A stretch of 64,000 nucleotides of DNA from Anoxybacillus mongoliensis (GCF_014201515.1 NZ_JACHEQ010000001.1:62001-126000); one strand, 5' to 3'. Positions 1-8,066 are shown, numbered from the stretch's first letter. The notes: generated from the letters alone by a model not told the origin. Made by a program: numbers and translations.

Positions 1-688
1 ATTGTTGATGAGACAGCCCTCTTTGTTGTCCACATTGCTCTTTCATCTCGCTACATTCGTAAATATATACGCCTTGCTTTTCCGAAAGCGCGGCATAATA
101 CATCGCTTCTGCCACTTGTTTTGCTGCAATCGGTTTATATTTTTCCCATTTGCCAACGAACGCAAACGAAAAACCGTGACAAAGCCATTCCGCTGTTTTT
201 TCACCGAGACGAAATTCTTGTCGCTCTCCCATTAATAAAGATGGGCGGAAAATGTGAAGCGAACGAATCGTAAGTCGCTGTAGCGCTTCTTCCGTTTCTC
301 CTTTCACGCGATTGTAAAAAAACATCGAATGCGGATGAGCACCGATCGCAGAAACGAATAAAAACGTTTTAACATGACATTTTTCTGCCAGTTTCGCAGC
401 ACGCAACGTATATTCGTAATCGACTTTAATAAATTGTTGCCTTGTTTTCGCTTTTTTCATCGTCGTCCCTAAACAGCTAAACACATCATCAACATGAAAA
501 TATTCTTCATATTGTTCGATGTGGTTAAAATCAACGACGACTTGTTGTAATTTTTCATGTTTGAACGCCATCGGCCGTCGAACAAATACCGTTACTCGTT
601 CATAATGCTCTGAACGAAGCAACCGTTGGAGAAGCTCGCCTCCGACTAATCCGCTTGCCCCGATCACAAGAGCAGTTCTCTGTCTCAA
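1..688 (-). CDS. NAD(P)-binding oxidoreductase (atypical SDR, NmrA/HTATIP2-like), 3' end cut by window edge
   Basis: About 229 codons are visible and the frame is still open at position 1, so the C-terminus lies outside the window. The N-terminus reads MRQRTALVIGASGLVG, a glycine-rich Rossmann dinucleotide-binding motif. Further on come a VFSCLGTTMKKA stretch and a LFVSAIGAHPHSMFFYNRVK region holding the Ser and the YxxxK-like Tyr/Lys of atypical short-chain dehydrogenases. The start is TTG at 688, preceded by a GGGGGGT ribosome binding site about 7 nt upstream; no ATG in this frame fits as well. The substrate cannot be told. It reads in the same direction as the que operon but is separated from queF by about 120 bp containing a hairpin. 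Confidence 0.75.
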   Translation of the reverse strand, partial: MRQRTALVIGASGLVGGELLQRLLRSEHYERVTVFVRRPMAFKHEKLQQVVVDFNHIEQYEEYFHVDDVFSCLGTTMKKAKTRQQFIKVDYEYTLRAAKLAEKCHVKTFLFVSAIGAHPHSMFFYNRVKGETEEALQRLTIRSLHIFRPSLLMGERQEFRLGEKTAEWLCHGFSFAFVGKWEKYKPIAAKQVAEAMYYAALSEKQGVYIYECSEMKEQCGQQRGLSHQQ

Positions 689-780
689 ATGAAGACCCCC
701 CAGACGAAAAAAGGTTCGTAACAATTTGTCATTATATACCCATTTGCAAAAAAAAACTAGGTGTGTTTTATGAATTTTTT

Positions 781-805
781 AAGGCTGGCGTATAAGCCAG
801 CCTTA
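781..805 (-). terminator. Hairpin just downstream of queF
   Basis: The arms AAGGCTGGC and GCCAGCCTT form a 9-bp stem with a 6-nt loop directly after the queF stop. On the minus strand it is followed by A-rich sequence and only later by a T tract, so it is either an imperfect terminator or an mRNA-stabilising hairpin closing the queCDEF operon. Confidence 0.5.
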
Positions 806-2468
806 CTAGCGATTATCCACTTTTTCTGGATATAAGTCGTGGTTTAATAAACGATATTCCGCCATTTTTTCGTATTTTGTCCCCGGGCGTCCCCAGTTGC
901 AATACGGGTCGATCGAAATGCCGCCGCGCGGTGTAAATTTGCCCCATACTTCAATGTAGCGTGGTTCCATAACACGAATTAAGTCGTTCATAATAATATT
1001 GACGCAATCTTCATGAAAATCACCATGGTTGCGAAAGCTAAATAAGTATAACTTCAATGACTTACTTTCAACACATTTTTTATCAGGGATGTAACTAATG
1101 TAAATTGTTGCAAAATCTGGTTGTCCGGTTTTTGGCAACTGCTTTTTGTAGAGCAGGTGGACTATATCTTATTCTTATTCGACTGCGATATCGAATAAGA
1201 ACCCTTGCGCTTCCACCACGATATTTTCATCGTGATGTACTCTACTCTCTTCCTTTATCACTACTTTTACTCGCTTCGTGATAAAGTGATTTCGATAGTC
1301 TCTGCACCTTCCTTAAAGAAAAAGGCTGTATACATCGCACTTTCTTCTTTAAGGCTTGGCTCAGGGTTGGAGAAATAGGGTTCTAATAAATGGATAAGAC
1401 GATTCTCTTCTTGAATTCTCATATAATAATTCTCTTGTCGATGGATATTGCGATGACATGCAGAACACAAACATTTGTAAATTTTACTAAAGTTTTCTTT
1501 ATGGAATTTATGCATTTCTGAAATGACAGACAGTGTGTCTAAACAATTACGTTTATCTAAATAAAAGCAAATAGCATCAAAAATTTTTGTAAAAGATAGG
1601 AGATGATGTCCATTACAAGTAATGGATCTGATTCCACAGCACTCACAAGTATAGTCTTTTTCAATAACGATATATCTATTCCAAGTGTCAAGAACATACT
1701 CTTTCACACTAAGACGATCAATGTGTTTATAGACCTGAGAACTGTAAAATCCACCTTTCCAATTCGAATTATTTTTCCCTCTTTGTTTTTTGGATAGATT
1801 TTCTTTAAATTCCTCTGATCTTTTCACATTTTTATTTGAAGCAGAAATTTTATTTTTTATTTCTTGAGCCTTCTCTTTACCATAAATATCCTCATAACTT
1901 TTCCCTTTATACATAATCTCTGCTTTTCTTTTATTAGAAATCGAATATCTTTCCTTTTTCCTCTTCACTATGTTTTCAAAAACATCTAATCCGTACTCCG
2001 CAATAATCCTTTCTCTTTCCGAGTGCCTAGGTAACCCGTGAATCTGCCTCCACCTTTCAAGACTAGACCAATCCATACCTAATTCAATGGACAACTCACG
2101 AATACTTTTCCCAATGTAAATAAACTGCTCAGTAAACCATCCCTTATCTCTCCAAGGTGTACCGTACAATACAAACACCCTTTCACGAACACATATTCCT
2201 ATGCTTGTATTGTACATAAAAATTCAGATAATTTCCACCCTTTTTCTCTTCCCCTGAATTCACAAGGTTTAGCCGACAGTGTCACCACTGAAGTGTGCCC
2301 TCATTGACACAAGCTCGTAAACTCCGGACAGTTAAATTTTACAAAGTAGTCGCGATCTGGATGTTTGTTATCAAACACTTCAAGAATGTCTGGGCTGTAT
2401 TCGAATACATATTTCGTTCCTTGGTTGCCAAGAAGCGTGACTCCTTTTAGTTCTTCATCTTTTCTCAT
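806..2468 (-). CDS. queF: QueF, NADPH-dependent 7-cyano-7-deazaguanine reductase, interrupted by a group I intron: join(2468..2307, 1135..806)
   Basis: QueF reduces preQ0 to preQ1, the last free-base step before insertion into tRNA. Exon 1 (2468..2307, 54 codons) begins [18 protein letters not shown] and ends in FTSLC. Exon 2 (1135..806, 109 codons) begins [12 protein letters not shown] and carries the QueF motif [20 protein letters not shown]. Joined they give 163 residues, against about 165 for the B. subtilis enzyme. The junction lies just after Cys54, the equivalent of the nucleophilic Cys55, and before the catalytic Asp61. Without splicing, translation stops two codons later (TGT CAA TGA). 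The ribosome binding site GGAGGAG precedes the ATG, 18 bp after queE. Exon 2 alone has only a spurious TTG start, so automatic annotation is likely to miss exon 1 or call a short protein. The exon assignment is firm; splicing itself is inferred. Confidence 0.93.
1136..2306 (-). mobile_element. Group I intron (subgroup IA-like) with HNH endonuclease ORF, inserted in queF
   Basis: This 1171-nt insertion splits queF between codons 54 and 55. Its ends follow group I rules: the upstream exon ends in U (TTGTGT) and the intron ends in G (GCAGTTG). The intron segment GCACAC can pair with the exon end GUGU, including the expected U.G wobble at the splice site (P1). Near the 3' end is AAGATATAGTCC, the classic 3' P7 strand, and its partner AGACTAT lies about 150 nt upstream (near 1300). 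Between them are hairpins such as CTTTATCAC/GTGATAAAG and TTCTTATTCGA/TCGAATAAGAA, as in P7.1 and P8 of subgroup IA introns. A CTGC/GCAG hairpin (P9) lies just before the 3' splice site. The folding was done by eye. Confidence 0.88.
1267..2169 (-). CDS. HNH homing endonuclease encoded in the queF intron
   Basis: About 300 residues. The N-terminus ([20 protein letters not shown] and on) looks like a helix-turn-helix/homeodomain-like recognition segment. A middle [20 protein letters not shown] region resembles a NUMOD3 DNA-binding repeat. The C-terminal half holds the HNH site: CECCG, then NGHH, then [11 protein letters not shown], a zinc-bracketed beta-beta-alpha fold. Such enzymes cut intronless alleles and drive intron homing, here presumably into queF. 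The frame is open to ATG at 2217, but TTG at 2169 has a better ribosome site (AAAGGGTG, 6-nt gap) and starts right at the recognition domain, so I prefer it. The gene is visibly more AT-rich than its neighbours, and its last codons overlap the intron core (P7 5' strand). Confidence 0.88.
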   Translation of the reverse strand: MYGTPWRDKGWFTEQFIYIGKSIRELSIELGMDWSSLERWRQIHGLPRHSERERIIAEYGLDVFENIVKRKKERYSISNKRKAEIMYKGKSYEDIYGKEKAQEIKNKISASNKNVKRSEEFKENLSKKQRGKNNSNWKGGFYSSQVYKHIDRLSVKEYVLDTWNRYIVIEKDYTCECCGIRSITCNGHHLLSFTKIFDAICFYLDKRNCLDTLSVISEMHKFHKENFSKIYKCLCSACHRNIHRQENYYMRIQEENRLIHLLEPYFSNPEPSLKEESAMYTAFFFKEGAETIEITLSRSE

Positions 2469-2486
2469 GTTTTTCTCCTCCTTTAG

Positions 2487-3209
2487 TTATACGCCGCGAC
2501 GATTGCCCCATAATAACGTGTGCAGTTGCGGCAATACGCGAACGTCGTTCATTTCGTTTGATTGCACAACTTGTTCGACGAGCCATTCAAGTTTTTGTAA
2601 TAATTTTAAGCGAAGCGTTATGTCGTCTGCTTCATGTATATCATCGTTGCCGACTTGAACGTAAAACGGAACGGTTGGATAGCGTTGATGCACATGTTTA
2701 GCATAAGCAAAATCTTCATCGTTAAATACGACGACTTTTAAACTCACTTGCCCGCGATGCGCTGTGAGCCGTTCCATGATTGTATCAAGCGTCGTAAAGT
2801 TTGTTTCCATGTTTGAGCTTGGCGGCTTTGGTGAAATCGTTAAATCGTCAATGTCATAAAACCAATCTTGCCATACGCTCCCTTGCGTCTCTAGTCCGAT
2901 GCGTATGTTATGTTCTTTTAATAATGAAATAAGGGCACGAAGTCCTTTTAGTAACGCTGGGTTGCCCCCAGAAATCGTCACATGATTGAAACGGTCGCCG
3001 CCAAGTTGTTTCAATTGTTGCCAAATGGCTTCAGCGGTCATTTGTTTTATTTCATGTTTAGCTGAACCGTCCCACGTAAACGATGAGTCGCACCAACGAC
3101 AACGGTAGTCGCATCCTGCTGTGCGGACAAACATCGTTTTTTGCCCGATGACCATCCCTTCTCCTTGAATCGTCGGACCGAAAATTTCAATAACCGGAAT
3201 GCGCTCCAT
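2487..3209 (-). CDS. queE: QueE, 7-carboxy-7-deazaguanine synthase (radical SAM)
   Basis: 240 residues. QueE rearranges 6-carboxy-tetrahydropterin to 7-carboxy-7-deazaguanine using SAM and a [4Fe-4S] cluster. The cluster motif is CDYRCRWCDSSF (Cx3Cx2C), preceded by IFGPTIQGEG, typical of the family. The SAM-binding stretch HVTISGGNPAL follows. The ATG at 3209 shares its A with the queD stop (TAATG), a translational-coupling arrangement. A longer frame upstream overlaps queD and is rejected, since [13 protein letters not shown] is the usual QueE N-terminus. Third gene of the riboswitch-controlled queCDEF operon. Confidence 0.95.
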   Translation of the reverse strand: MERIPVIEIFGPTIQGEGMVIGQKTMFVRTAGCDYRCRWCDSSFTWDGSAKHEIKQMTAEAIWQQLKQLGGDRFNHVTISGGNPALLKGLRALISLLKEHNIRIGLETQGSVWQDWFYDIDDLTISPKPPSSNMETNFTTLDTIMERLTAHRGQVSLKVVVFNDEDFAYAKHVHQRYPTVPFYVQVGNDDIHEADDITLRLKLLQKLEWLVEQVVQSNEMNDVRVLPQLHTLLWGNRRGV

Positions 3210-3646
3210 TATTGTTTCCCTGCTTTCGGACGATATACGACATAACTCGTTGGGGACTCTCGTACAAACACTTGGACGCACGTTGGTTTGTTTGGCAACG
3301 TGTCTAAATGTTCCTGAACGATTTCCGCAATTTTTCGCGCTACCACTTCTGTCGTCGGAAAATGCTCAGCAGCTGTATCGCTAAATACATCTTTATGGTC
3401 GTTCATGACCGTATGATCAAAGCGGTTGTGTATAAGTTTTTTCAACTGTTGAAAGTTAATTAAAAAGCCCGAATCATCAAGCTCGTCACCCGCAACCGTA
3501 ATGTTTATAAAATACGTATGTCCGTGCATGTTCGCACATTGCCCTGCCGCTTCATGCGGAATAAAGTGCGCAGCCGCAATTTGCATATCTTTATTTAGCT
3601 CATAGCGAAACGGGTGAATGACTTGCGGATAAATTTGTTGGATCAT
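3209..3646 (-). CDS. queD: QueD, 6-carboxy-5,6,7,8-tetrahydropterin synthase
   Basis: 145 residues of the 6-pyruvoyl-tetrahydropterin synthase fold. QueD converts dihydroneopterin triphosphate to 6-carboxy-tetrahydropterin, the first committed queuosine step. Zinc ligands are visible as the first His in AAHFIPH and the HGH of [10 protein letters not shown]; the same segment carries the catalytic Cys (GQCANMHGH). [11 protein letters not shown] and the C-terminal [10 protein letters not shown] (catalytic Glu) are also characteristic. It overlaps queC by the ATGA arrangement at its start and touches queE at its stop, so the three genes are translationally coupled. Confidence 0.95.
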   Translation of the reverse strand: MIQQIYPQVIHPFRYELNKDMQIAAAHFIPHEAAGQCANMHGHTYFINITVAGDELDDSGFLINFQQLKKLIHNRFDHTVMNDHKDVFSDTAAEHFPTTEVVARKIAEIVQEHLDTLPNKPTCVQVFVRESPTSYVVYRPKAGKQ

Positions 3647-4308
3647 TGCACACCTGCTCCTTTCTTTTCATTCATATACTGATCGAGACCACGCTTACGT
3701 AACACACATGCTGGGCATTCACCGCAACCGTCTGCGATAATACCGTTGTAGCACGTGAGCGTCTTGTGGCGCACGAATTCAAGCGCACCCAACTCATCCG
3801 CAAGCTTCCACGTTTCTGCTTTATTTAACCACATAAGCGGCGTATGAATGACGAATTCGTAATCCATCGCTAAATTAAGCGTCACGTTTAACGATTTTAT
3901 AAATACGTCGCGACAGTCCGGATAGCCGCTAAAGTCCGTTTCGCACACCCCTGTCACAAGATGGCGCGCCCCTTTTTGTTTCGCCAGCACTGCCGCAAAT
4001 GATAAAAATAATAAATTGCGTCCATCGACAAACGTGGATGGCAATTGCCCTTCTTTTTGCTCGATCGCTATGTCGCTTCTTGTGAGCGCATTTGGGGCGA
4101 GCTGGTTTAGTAGCGACATATCAAGCACCGTATGTGGTACGTCAAGCTCTTTGGCGATTGATGTGGCGACATCAATTTCAAGTCGGTGGCGTTGATTGTA
4201 ATCAAACGTCACTGCCTCGACTTCATCAAAATGTTTTTTCGCCCAAAATAAACACGTTGTACTATCTTGGCCACCGCTAAAAACGACAACTGCTTTTTCT
4301 TTTTTCAT
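3643..4308 (-). CDS. queC: QueC, 7-cyano-7-deazaguanine synthase
   Basis: 221 residues. QueC makes preQ0 from 7-carboxy-7-deazaguanine with ATP and ammonia. The N-terminal PP-loop is [11 protein letters not shown], and the C-terminal zinc site is [13 protein letters not shown] with an upstream Cys in TLTCYNG. It is the first gene of the operon and lies about 80 nt downstream of a preQ1-I riboswitch, so its transcription should fall when preQ1 is plentiful. The ribosome site AAAGGAGAGCGAAAG precedes the ATG. Confidence 0.95.
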   Translation of the reverse strand: MKKEKAVVVFSGGQDSTTCLFWAKKHFDEVEAVTFDYNQRHRLEIDVATSIAKELDVPHTVLDMSLLNQLAPNALTRSDIAIEQKEGQLPSTFVDGRNLLFLSFAAVLAKQKGARHLVTGVCETDFSGYPDCRDVFIKSLNVTLNLAMDYEFVIHTPLMWLNKAETWKLADELGALEFVRHKTLTCYNGIIADGCGECPACVLRKRGLDQYMNEKKGAGVQ

Positions 4309-4351
4309 CTTTCGCTCTCCTTTCTTACATGATGAGAAGAAAGAGCGTTCT

Positions 4352-4386
4352 AAAACAAAAACGCTATACCCCCTAAGGACATAGCG
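4352..4386 (-). terminator. Expression-platform terminator of the preQ1 riboswitch
   Basis: The arms CGCTAT and ATAGCG close a stem that also pairs TCC with GGG, followed on the minus strand by TTTTTGTTTT. It lies between the preQ1 aptamer and queC. Ligand binding would favour this terminator over an antiterminator using the aptamer's 3' end. Confidence 0.85.
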
Positions 4387-4388
4387 AT

Positions 4389-4424
4389 CCCTAGTTTTTT
4401 TATAGAGGGTGTTCTAGAACCTCT
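4389..4424 (-). promoter_or_regulatory. preQ1-I riboswitch aptamer upstream of queCDEF
   Basis: On the minus strand the sequence AGAGGTTCTAGAACACCC continues into CTCTATAAAAAAACTAGGG. This matches the preQ1 class I aptamer: AGAGG/CCTCT-type P1, the TTCTAG loop and the A-rich tail that makes the pseudoknot with ACTAG. It senses the product of QueF and so gives feedback control of the whole operon. Spacing to the following terminator fits transcription attenuation. Confidence 0.93.
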
Positions 4425-4568
4425 CCTACGCAAGCAGCGTAGAATTCTTCTTCAATTGTACGCCTAACAATATACCATAAAACATATATTCATTCTATAA
4501 AAATTTATGCTTTATTTGTGAACTGTTTTCAGGATATAATAACAACAAAAAAAGTTAGGTGATTCAAT

Positions 4569-5228
4569 ATGACAAAACGTTCTACTTTTGACGCGGCACT
4601 TCAACAGCTACGCGAAAAATTAATGACGATGGTATCTGCATCTCAACAAGCGCTTCATGAATCAATTGAAGCGTTAAAAACGCAAAATATCGCAAAAGCA
4701 GATGAAATTATCGAAAACGATAAAAAAATTAACGAACTTGAGCGCGAGATTAACGAGCTGGCGATTATGACAATTTTAAAACAACAACCGGTTGCATCTG
4801 ATTTACGTCGATTAATCGTTGCGCTGAAAATTTCGTCTGATGTCGAGCGCATTGGTGACATTGCAGTCAATATCGCAAAATCGGTTAAATTTATTGGCAC
4901 AGAGCCACATGTAAAACCAATCGTTCACATTCCTGAAATGGCAGCAATCGTCAATGAAATGTTAGATCATGCGCTTCATGCGTTCCATAACGATGATATT
5001 GAAGAAGCGAAACGTATCGCTCTTGAAGATGATCGCGTAGATGAATTACAAGGGAAAATTATTCAAGAATTAATCGACTTAATGAGCGAAAAACCTGAGT
5101 TTACGAACCAAATTACGCAATTATCGTTTGTGACGCGCAATTTAGAGCGCGCTGGCGACCATGTGACAAACATCGCTGAAAATATTTTATATAGCGTTAA
5201 AGGAATTCGCATTGATTTAAACTATTAA
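4569..5228 (+). CDS. phoU: PhoU, phosphate signalling/transport regulator
   Basis: 219 residues, all alpha, of two PhoU three-helix repeats. The conserved acidic metal-binding motifs are visible: EREINELAIMTILKQQPVAS and SSDVERIGDIAVNIAKS in the first half, ARNLERAGDHVTNIAEN-like in the second (VTRNLERAGDHVTNIAENIL). PhoU acts in the cytoplasm with the Pst transporter and the PhoR kinase to report phosphate sufficiency. No pst or pho genes are next to it here, so it is a stand-alone copy. A TATAAT element lies at 4535-4540 and an AGGTGATT ribosome site before the ATG. The divergent neighbour is queC. Confidence 0.93.
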   Translation: MTKRSTFDAALQQLREKLMTMVSASQQALHESIEALKTQNIAKADEIIENDKKINELEREINELAIMTILKQQPVASDLRRLIVALKISSDVERIGDIAVNIAKSVKFIGTEPHVKPIVHIPEMAAIVNEMLDHALHAFHNDDIEEAKRIALEDDRVDELQGKIIQELIDLMSEKPEFTNQITQLSFVTRNLERAGDHVTNIAENILYSVKGIRIDLNY

Positions 5229-5235
5229 CATTCGG

Positions 5236-5266
5236 GTGCCTCATATTAGTTTGAGGCACTTTTTTC
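5236..5266 (+). terminator. Rho-independent terminator after phoU
   Basis: The arms GTGCCTCA and TGAGGCAC form an 8-bp stem with an 8-nt loop, followed by TTTTTT. Confidence 0.9.
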
Positions 5267-5323
5267 ATTTGTCGATTTTTTTCCGATGTGGTGATATAAT
5301 CGTTTCGGGGGAGGTGAGTAAAC

Positions 5324-6139
5324 ATGGATGAGATGCTCAAACGTATTTTTGATGAGCTCGCATTGTTGCGCGAACGTATGGCTACAAAAGACGATATCGC
5401 AAGCATTGAGCAACGCATGGCTACAAAAGATGACATTGTTGCCATAGACAAGCGTATCGGGCACATCGAGCAAACGATGGCTACAAAAGACGATATCGCA
5501 AGCATTGAGCAACGCATGGCTACAAAAGATGACATCGCTGCCATGGACAAGCGTATCGGGCACATCGAGCAAACGATGGCTACAAAAGACGATATCGCAA
5601 GCATTGAGCAACGTATGGCCACAAAAGATGACATTGTTGCCATGGACAAGCGTATCGGGCACATCGAGCAAACGATGGCTACAAAAGACGATATCGCGAG
5701 CATCGAGCAACGTATGGCTACAAAAGATGACATTGTTGCCATGGACAAGCGTATCGGGCACATCGAGCAAACGATGGCTACAAAAGACGATATTGCAAGC
5801 ATCGAGCAACGTATGGCCACAAAAGATGACATTGTTGCCATGGACAAGCGTATCGAACACATCGAGCAAACGATGGCCACAAAAGACGATATCGCAAGCA
5901 TTGAGCAACGTATGGCCACAAAAGATGACATCGCTGATCTTCCTCTCATTAAGCAAGCTGTATTTGAAATATTAGAAGCAGTCAATGAAATTCCAACGAT
6001 CAAGCAAAACCTCGCTGAAATGTCCCAAAAACTAGATGATGTCATCCGTAAACAAGCGCAACAAGAACTTGCCATTCAATCGCTTGCTGTTCGGTCACTT
6101 GTACATGAAAACGAAATTCGCGCGTTAAAGGCAAGATAA
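5324..6139 (+). CDS. Coiled-coil protein built from 33-residue tandem repeats
   Basis: 271 residues with no recognised enzymatic motif, signal peptide or membrane segment. After a short head (MDEMLKRIFDELALLRER) the protein is five copies of a 33-residue unit, MATKDDIASIEQR plus MATKDDIVAMDKRIGHIEQT, with a partial sixth. A non-repetitive coiled-coil tail follows (residues about 205-271, LIKQAVFEILEAVNEIP and on). Hydrophobic heptad spacing predicts a long, charged rod. A TATAAT box (5295-5300) and a strong GGGGGAGGTGAG ribosome site support expression. It has its own promoter and terminator, so it is a single-gene unit between phoU and a small minus-strand gene. Function is unknown; a scaffold or a phage- or DNA-associated coiled coil is only a guess. 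Confidence 0.85.
   Translation: MDEMLKRIFDELALLRERMATKDDIASIEQRMATKDDIVAIDKRIGHIEQTMATKDDIASIEQRMATKDDIAAMDKRIGHIEQTMATKDDIASIEQRMATKDDIVAMDKRIGHIEQTMATKDDIASIEQRMATKDDIVAMDKRIGHIEQTMATKDDIASIEQRMATKDDIVAMDKRIEHIEQTMATKDDIASIEQRMATKDDIADLPLIKQAVFEILEAVNEIPTIKQNLAEMSQKLDDVIRKQAQQELAIQSLAVRSLVHENEIRALKAR
5378..5935 (+). repeat. Tandem array of 99-bp units (5 full + 1 partial) inside the coiled-coil gene
   Basis: Units begin with ATGGC(T/C)ACAAAAGACGA at 5378, 5477, 5576, 5675, 5774 and 5873, exactly 99 bp apart. Copies differ at only a few, mostly synonymous, sites. Each unit is itself two related halves of 13 and 20 codons, both beginning MATKDDI. Because 99 is divisible by 3, gain or loss of a unit keeps the frame. 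Confidence 0.95.
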
Positions 6140-6144
6140 CGATC

Positions 6145-6180
6145 AAAAGGCTGTCTCAAGCTTCTTTGGGACAGCCTTTT
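6145..6180 (+). terminator. Terminator after the coiled-coil gene
   Basis: AAAAGGCTGTCTCAA pairs with TTTGGGACAGCCTTTT around a short loop. Its A/T-rich flanks could serve both this gene and the minus-strand small gene that ends at 6185. Confidence 0.85.
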
Positions 6181-6184
6181 CCAT

Positions 6185-6298
6185 TTATTTTTCTTCTTTC
6201 AATAGTTGTTCAAACGACTTCACTTTCCCGTGTGGTTCGTTTTGCGCTTGCTTACGAACCGTCCATTGTCGCTCTTTTTGTCTTTTAGACTGAGTCAT
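6185..6298 (-). CDS. Small basic protein, 37 residues
   Basis: The product starts MTQSKRQKERQWTVRK and ends SFEQLLKEEK. It is hydrophilic, strongly charged and lacks a membrane segment. The start is well supported by GGGAGGTGAG 5 nt before the ATG, and the gene sits head-to-head with the following chemoreceptor gene. It resembles the very short Bacillaceae proteins of unknown function with a QSKRxKExxWxVRK start (possibly the DUF6254 group, recalled rather than searched). A role in spores is possible but not shown. Confidence 0.7.
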   Translation of the reverse strand: MTQSKRQKERQWTVRKQAQNEPHGKVKSFEQLLKEEK

Positions 6299-6404
6299 TC
6301 GTCTCACCTCCCTTTTTATCATTTGTTCATTTTCCTTTTTTATGACTTTTTTATTGTTTGAAAATTGTGTATATTTAAAGTAAGGGGAAAAGGGGGAGAG
6401 AAAA

Positions 6405-8018
6405 TTGTTACAATCGAAACAAGCAAAAAAGGCGCTAAAAAAAGTGCAACACGTAGCGAAAGAAATAAAACAAACGATTCGATTCGATCAACCGCTCGCT
6501 CAACAAATCGATTCGTTGCGTGACGTATTAGACCGCCATCTTGATCGCGATGAATATTTTGTTATCGTGGATGAAGACGGACACAGTCTTGTACATACAA
6601 ATCGGTTACGCGAAGGTATGTTGTTTGATGACGAAGTAGGAAAAAAATCTGCACGGACAACTGCTCCACTATTACAACTGTATAAACGAAATACAGGCGA
6701 AGTGCTCATCGACGCTTCTTGTCCGCTTGTTGAACAAAATGGAAAGCGCTTTAATTTACGCATGGGCCGTCTCATCCATCAGCCATACATGGAAATGTGG
6801 CTTGGTGCGATCGTTTTATTGCCTGTCATCGCTCTCTTTATTCTTGCCCTTCTCGTGCATTTATCGCTGAAACAAACGTTCATTCTTGTTGGTGGCACAT
6901 GTGTTGTCGGCTTTTTCGTTTCTTTTTCCTTTTATCGCATCATCATGAATCGCCTTCGCGCGTGGTATCATGTCACTCGTGCCGTTTCATCTGGACAGTT
7001 GCAAGCAGAAGTGAAAACGGTCGGAAAGCGCAACGCTTTTCATCAAATCGGCTACGAAATAAACAAAGTCATTCTCGGTTTGCGCATGATTTTACAACAA
7101 ATTGCTAAAGCTACCCACTCCGTCGAACATGTGAGCCACGATCAAAAAGAAGAAACGAAACGAATTGCGGAAGCGTTTGATGAAGTATCTGCGACAATGG
7201 AAACATTTCGTGAAGGGGCACAAAAACAAACCGCGTTTGTTAATGAAGCAAAAGAGCGCATTCAAACGATGTTACAATATATGCACACCGTTCAAACAGA
7301 CATCGAACAAGTTGTTGAACGAGCGCAATCGACGTTTGAATCCGCCAAAACAGGATATCACGGTATGCAGACGATCGAACAACGAATGAAAGAAACGAAA
7401 CAACAAATGAATGACACCGCACAAGGTATTCAAACGGTCGCAAAAGAAGCGGACACTTTAATTCAAAAAGTATCCGCCATTACCGCCATTGCGGAACAAA
7501 CGAACATGTTAGCGTTAAACGCTTCGATTGAAGCGGCAAGAGCAGGGGAAGCCGGAAAAGGATTTGCGGTTGTCGCCAGCGAGGTGCGTAAACTTGCGGA
7601 ACATACGAATGCGTTTGCGAATGAAATTTTATCGTCGCTTGCCAACACGCATCGTCAACTATCAACTGTCGCAAACGCAGTCATAAATCAAGCAAATACA
7701 ATGGACGAAACGACTACCTCCTTAACAAAAATGACCGAAAGTCTTGCCCATTTTCAAACGATGTCGCATGAGTTAAACGCTTTAATTCAACGAAACCGAA
7801 CGCTTATGCAACAAACGACAAAAGAAGGAAATGAACTATATGAAGCCATTGCAGACGTTTACACGATCGCCAACGACTTTACAAAAATTGTGCACGAAAC
7901 AGCAAGCGGTCTTGAACAACAAGCAACAAGCGTTCATCAACTTGCGAAAGAGGCAGCGATACTAGCAGAAGAAGTACAGCAACTGAAACAAATTTTACAT
8001 CGTTTCGGCATTAAATAA
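6405..8018 (+). CDS. Methyl-accepting chemotaxis protein with an N-terminal non-membrane sensor segment
   Basis: 537 residues. The signalling hairpin tip [20 protein letters not shown] lies near residue 363 within a long coiled-coil MCP domain, with a HAMP-like linker after the membrane segments. Two hydrophobic helices sit together at about residues 131-152 and 158-178. Unusually, about 125 residues precede them with no first membrane helix; this part ([20 protein letters not shown]) looks like a PAS/Cache-type fold. The sensor may therefore face the cytoplasm, with the protein anchored by a hairpin. The start is TTG at 6405, supported by AAAAGGGGGAGA; no better ATG exists nearby. The ligand is unknown. 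Confidence 0.85.
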   Translation: MLQSKQAKKALKKVQHVAKEIKQTIRFDQPLAQQIDSLRDVLDRHLDRDEYFVIVDEDGHSLVHTNRLREGMLFDDEVGKKSARTTAPLLQLYKRNTGEVLIDASCPLVEQNGKRFNLRMGRLIHQPYMEMWLGAIVLLPVIALFILALLVHLSLKQTFILVGGTCVVGFFVSFSFYRIIMNRLRAWYHVTRAVSSGQLQAEVKTVGKRNAFHQIGYEINKVILGLRMILQQIAKATHSVEHVSHDQKEETKRIAEAFDEVSATMETFREGAQKQTAFVNEAKERIQTMLQYMHTVQTDIEQVVERAQSTFESAKTGYHGMQTIEQRMKETKQQMNDTAQGIQTVAKEADTLIQKVSAITAIAEQTNMLALNASIEAARAGEAGKGFAVVASEVRKLAEHTNAFANEILSSLANTHRQLSTVANAVINQANTMDETTTSLTKMTESLAHFQTMSHELNALIQRNRTLMQQTTKEGNELYEAIADVYTIANDFTKIVHETASGLEQQATSVHQLAKEAAILAEEVQQLKQILHRFGIK

Positions 8019-8023
8019 ATTAA

Positions 8024-8066
8024 GAAAAAAAGCGAGCCTAATGCGCATTGGCTCGCTCGTTTTTTG
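8024..8066. terminator. Bidirectional terminator between convergent genes
   Basis: AGCGAGCC and GGCTCGCT form an 8-bp stem with A-rich sequence before and T-rich sequence after. It serves the chemoreceptor gene on the plus strand and overlaps the last codons of the minus-strand membrane protein gene. Confidence 0.85.

Noticed and set aside
806-1138. A 110-residue protein starting at TTG 1138 (MPKTGQPDF)
   Set aside because: It is exon 2 of queF; the TTG includes the last intron base, and the missing N-terminus lies upstream of the intron.
5378-5935. Could the repeats be a CRISPR array?
   Set aside because: Units are contiguous coding repeats without unique spacers.
5197-6075. Long open frames on the minus strand and in other plus frames across the 99-bp repeats
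   Set aside because: Repeats without stops in one unit stay open in every frame. Only the 5324-6139 frame has a promoter, a strong ribosome site and a terminator.
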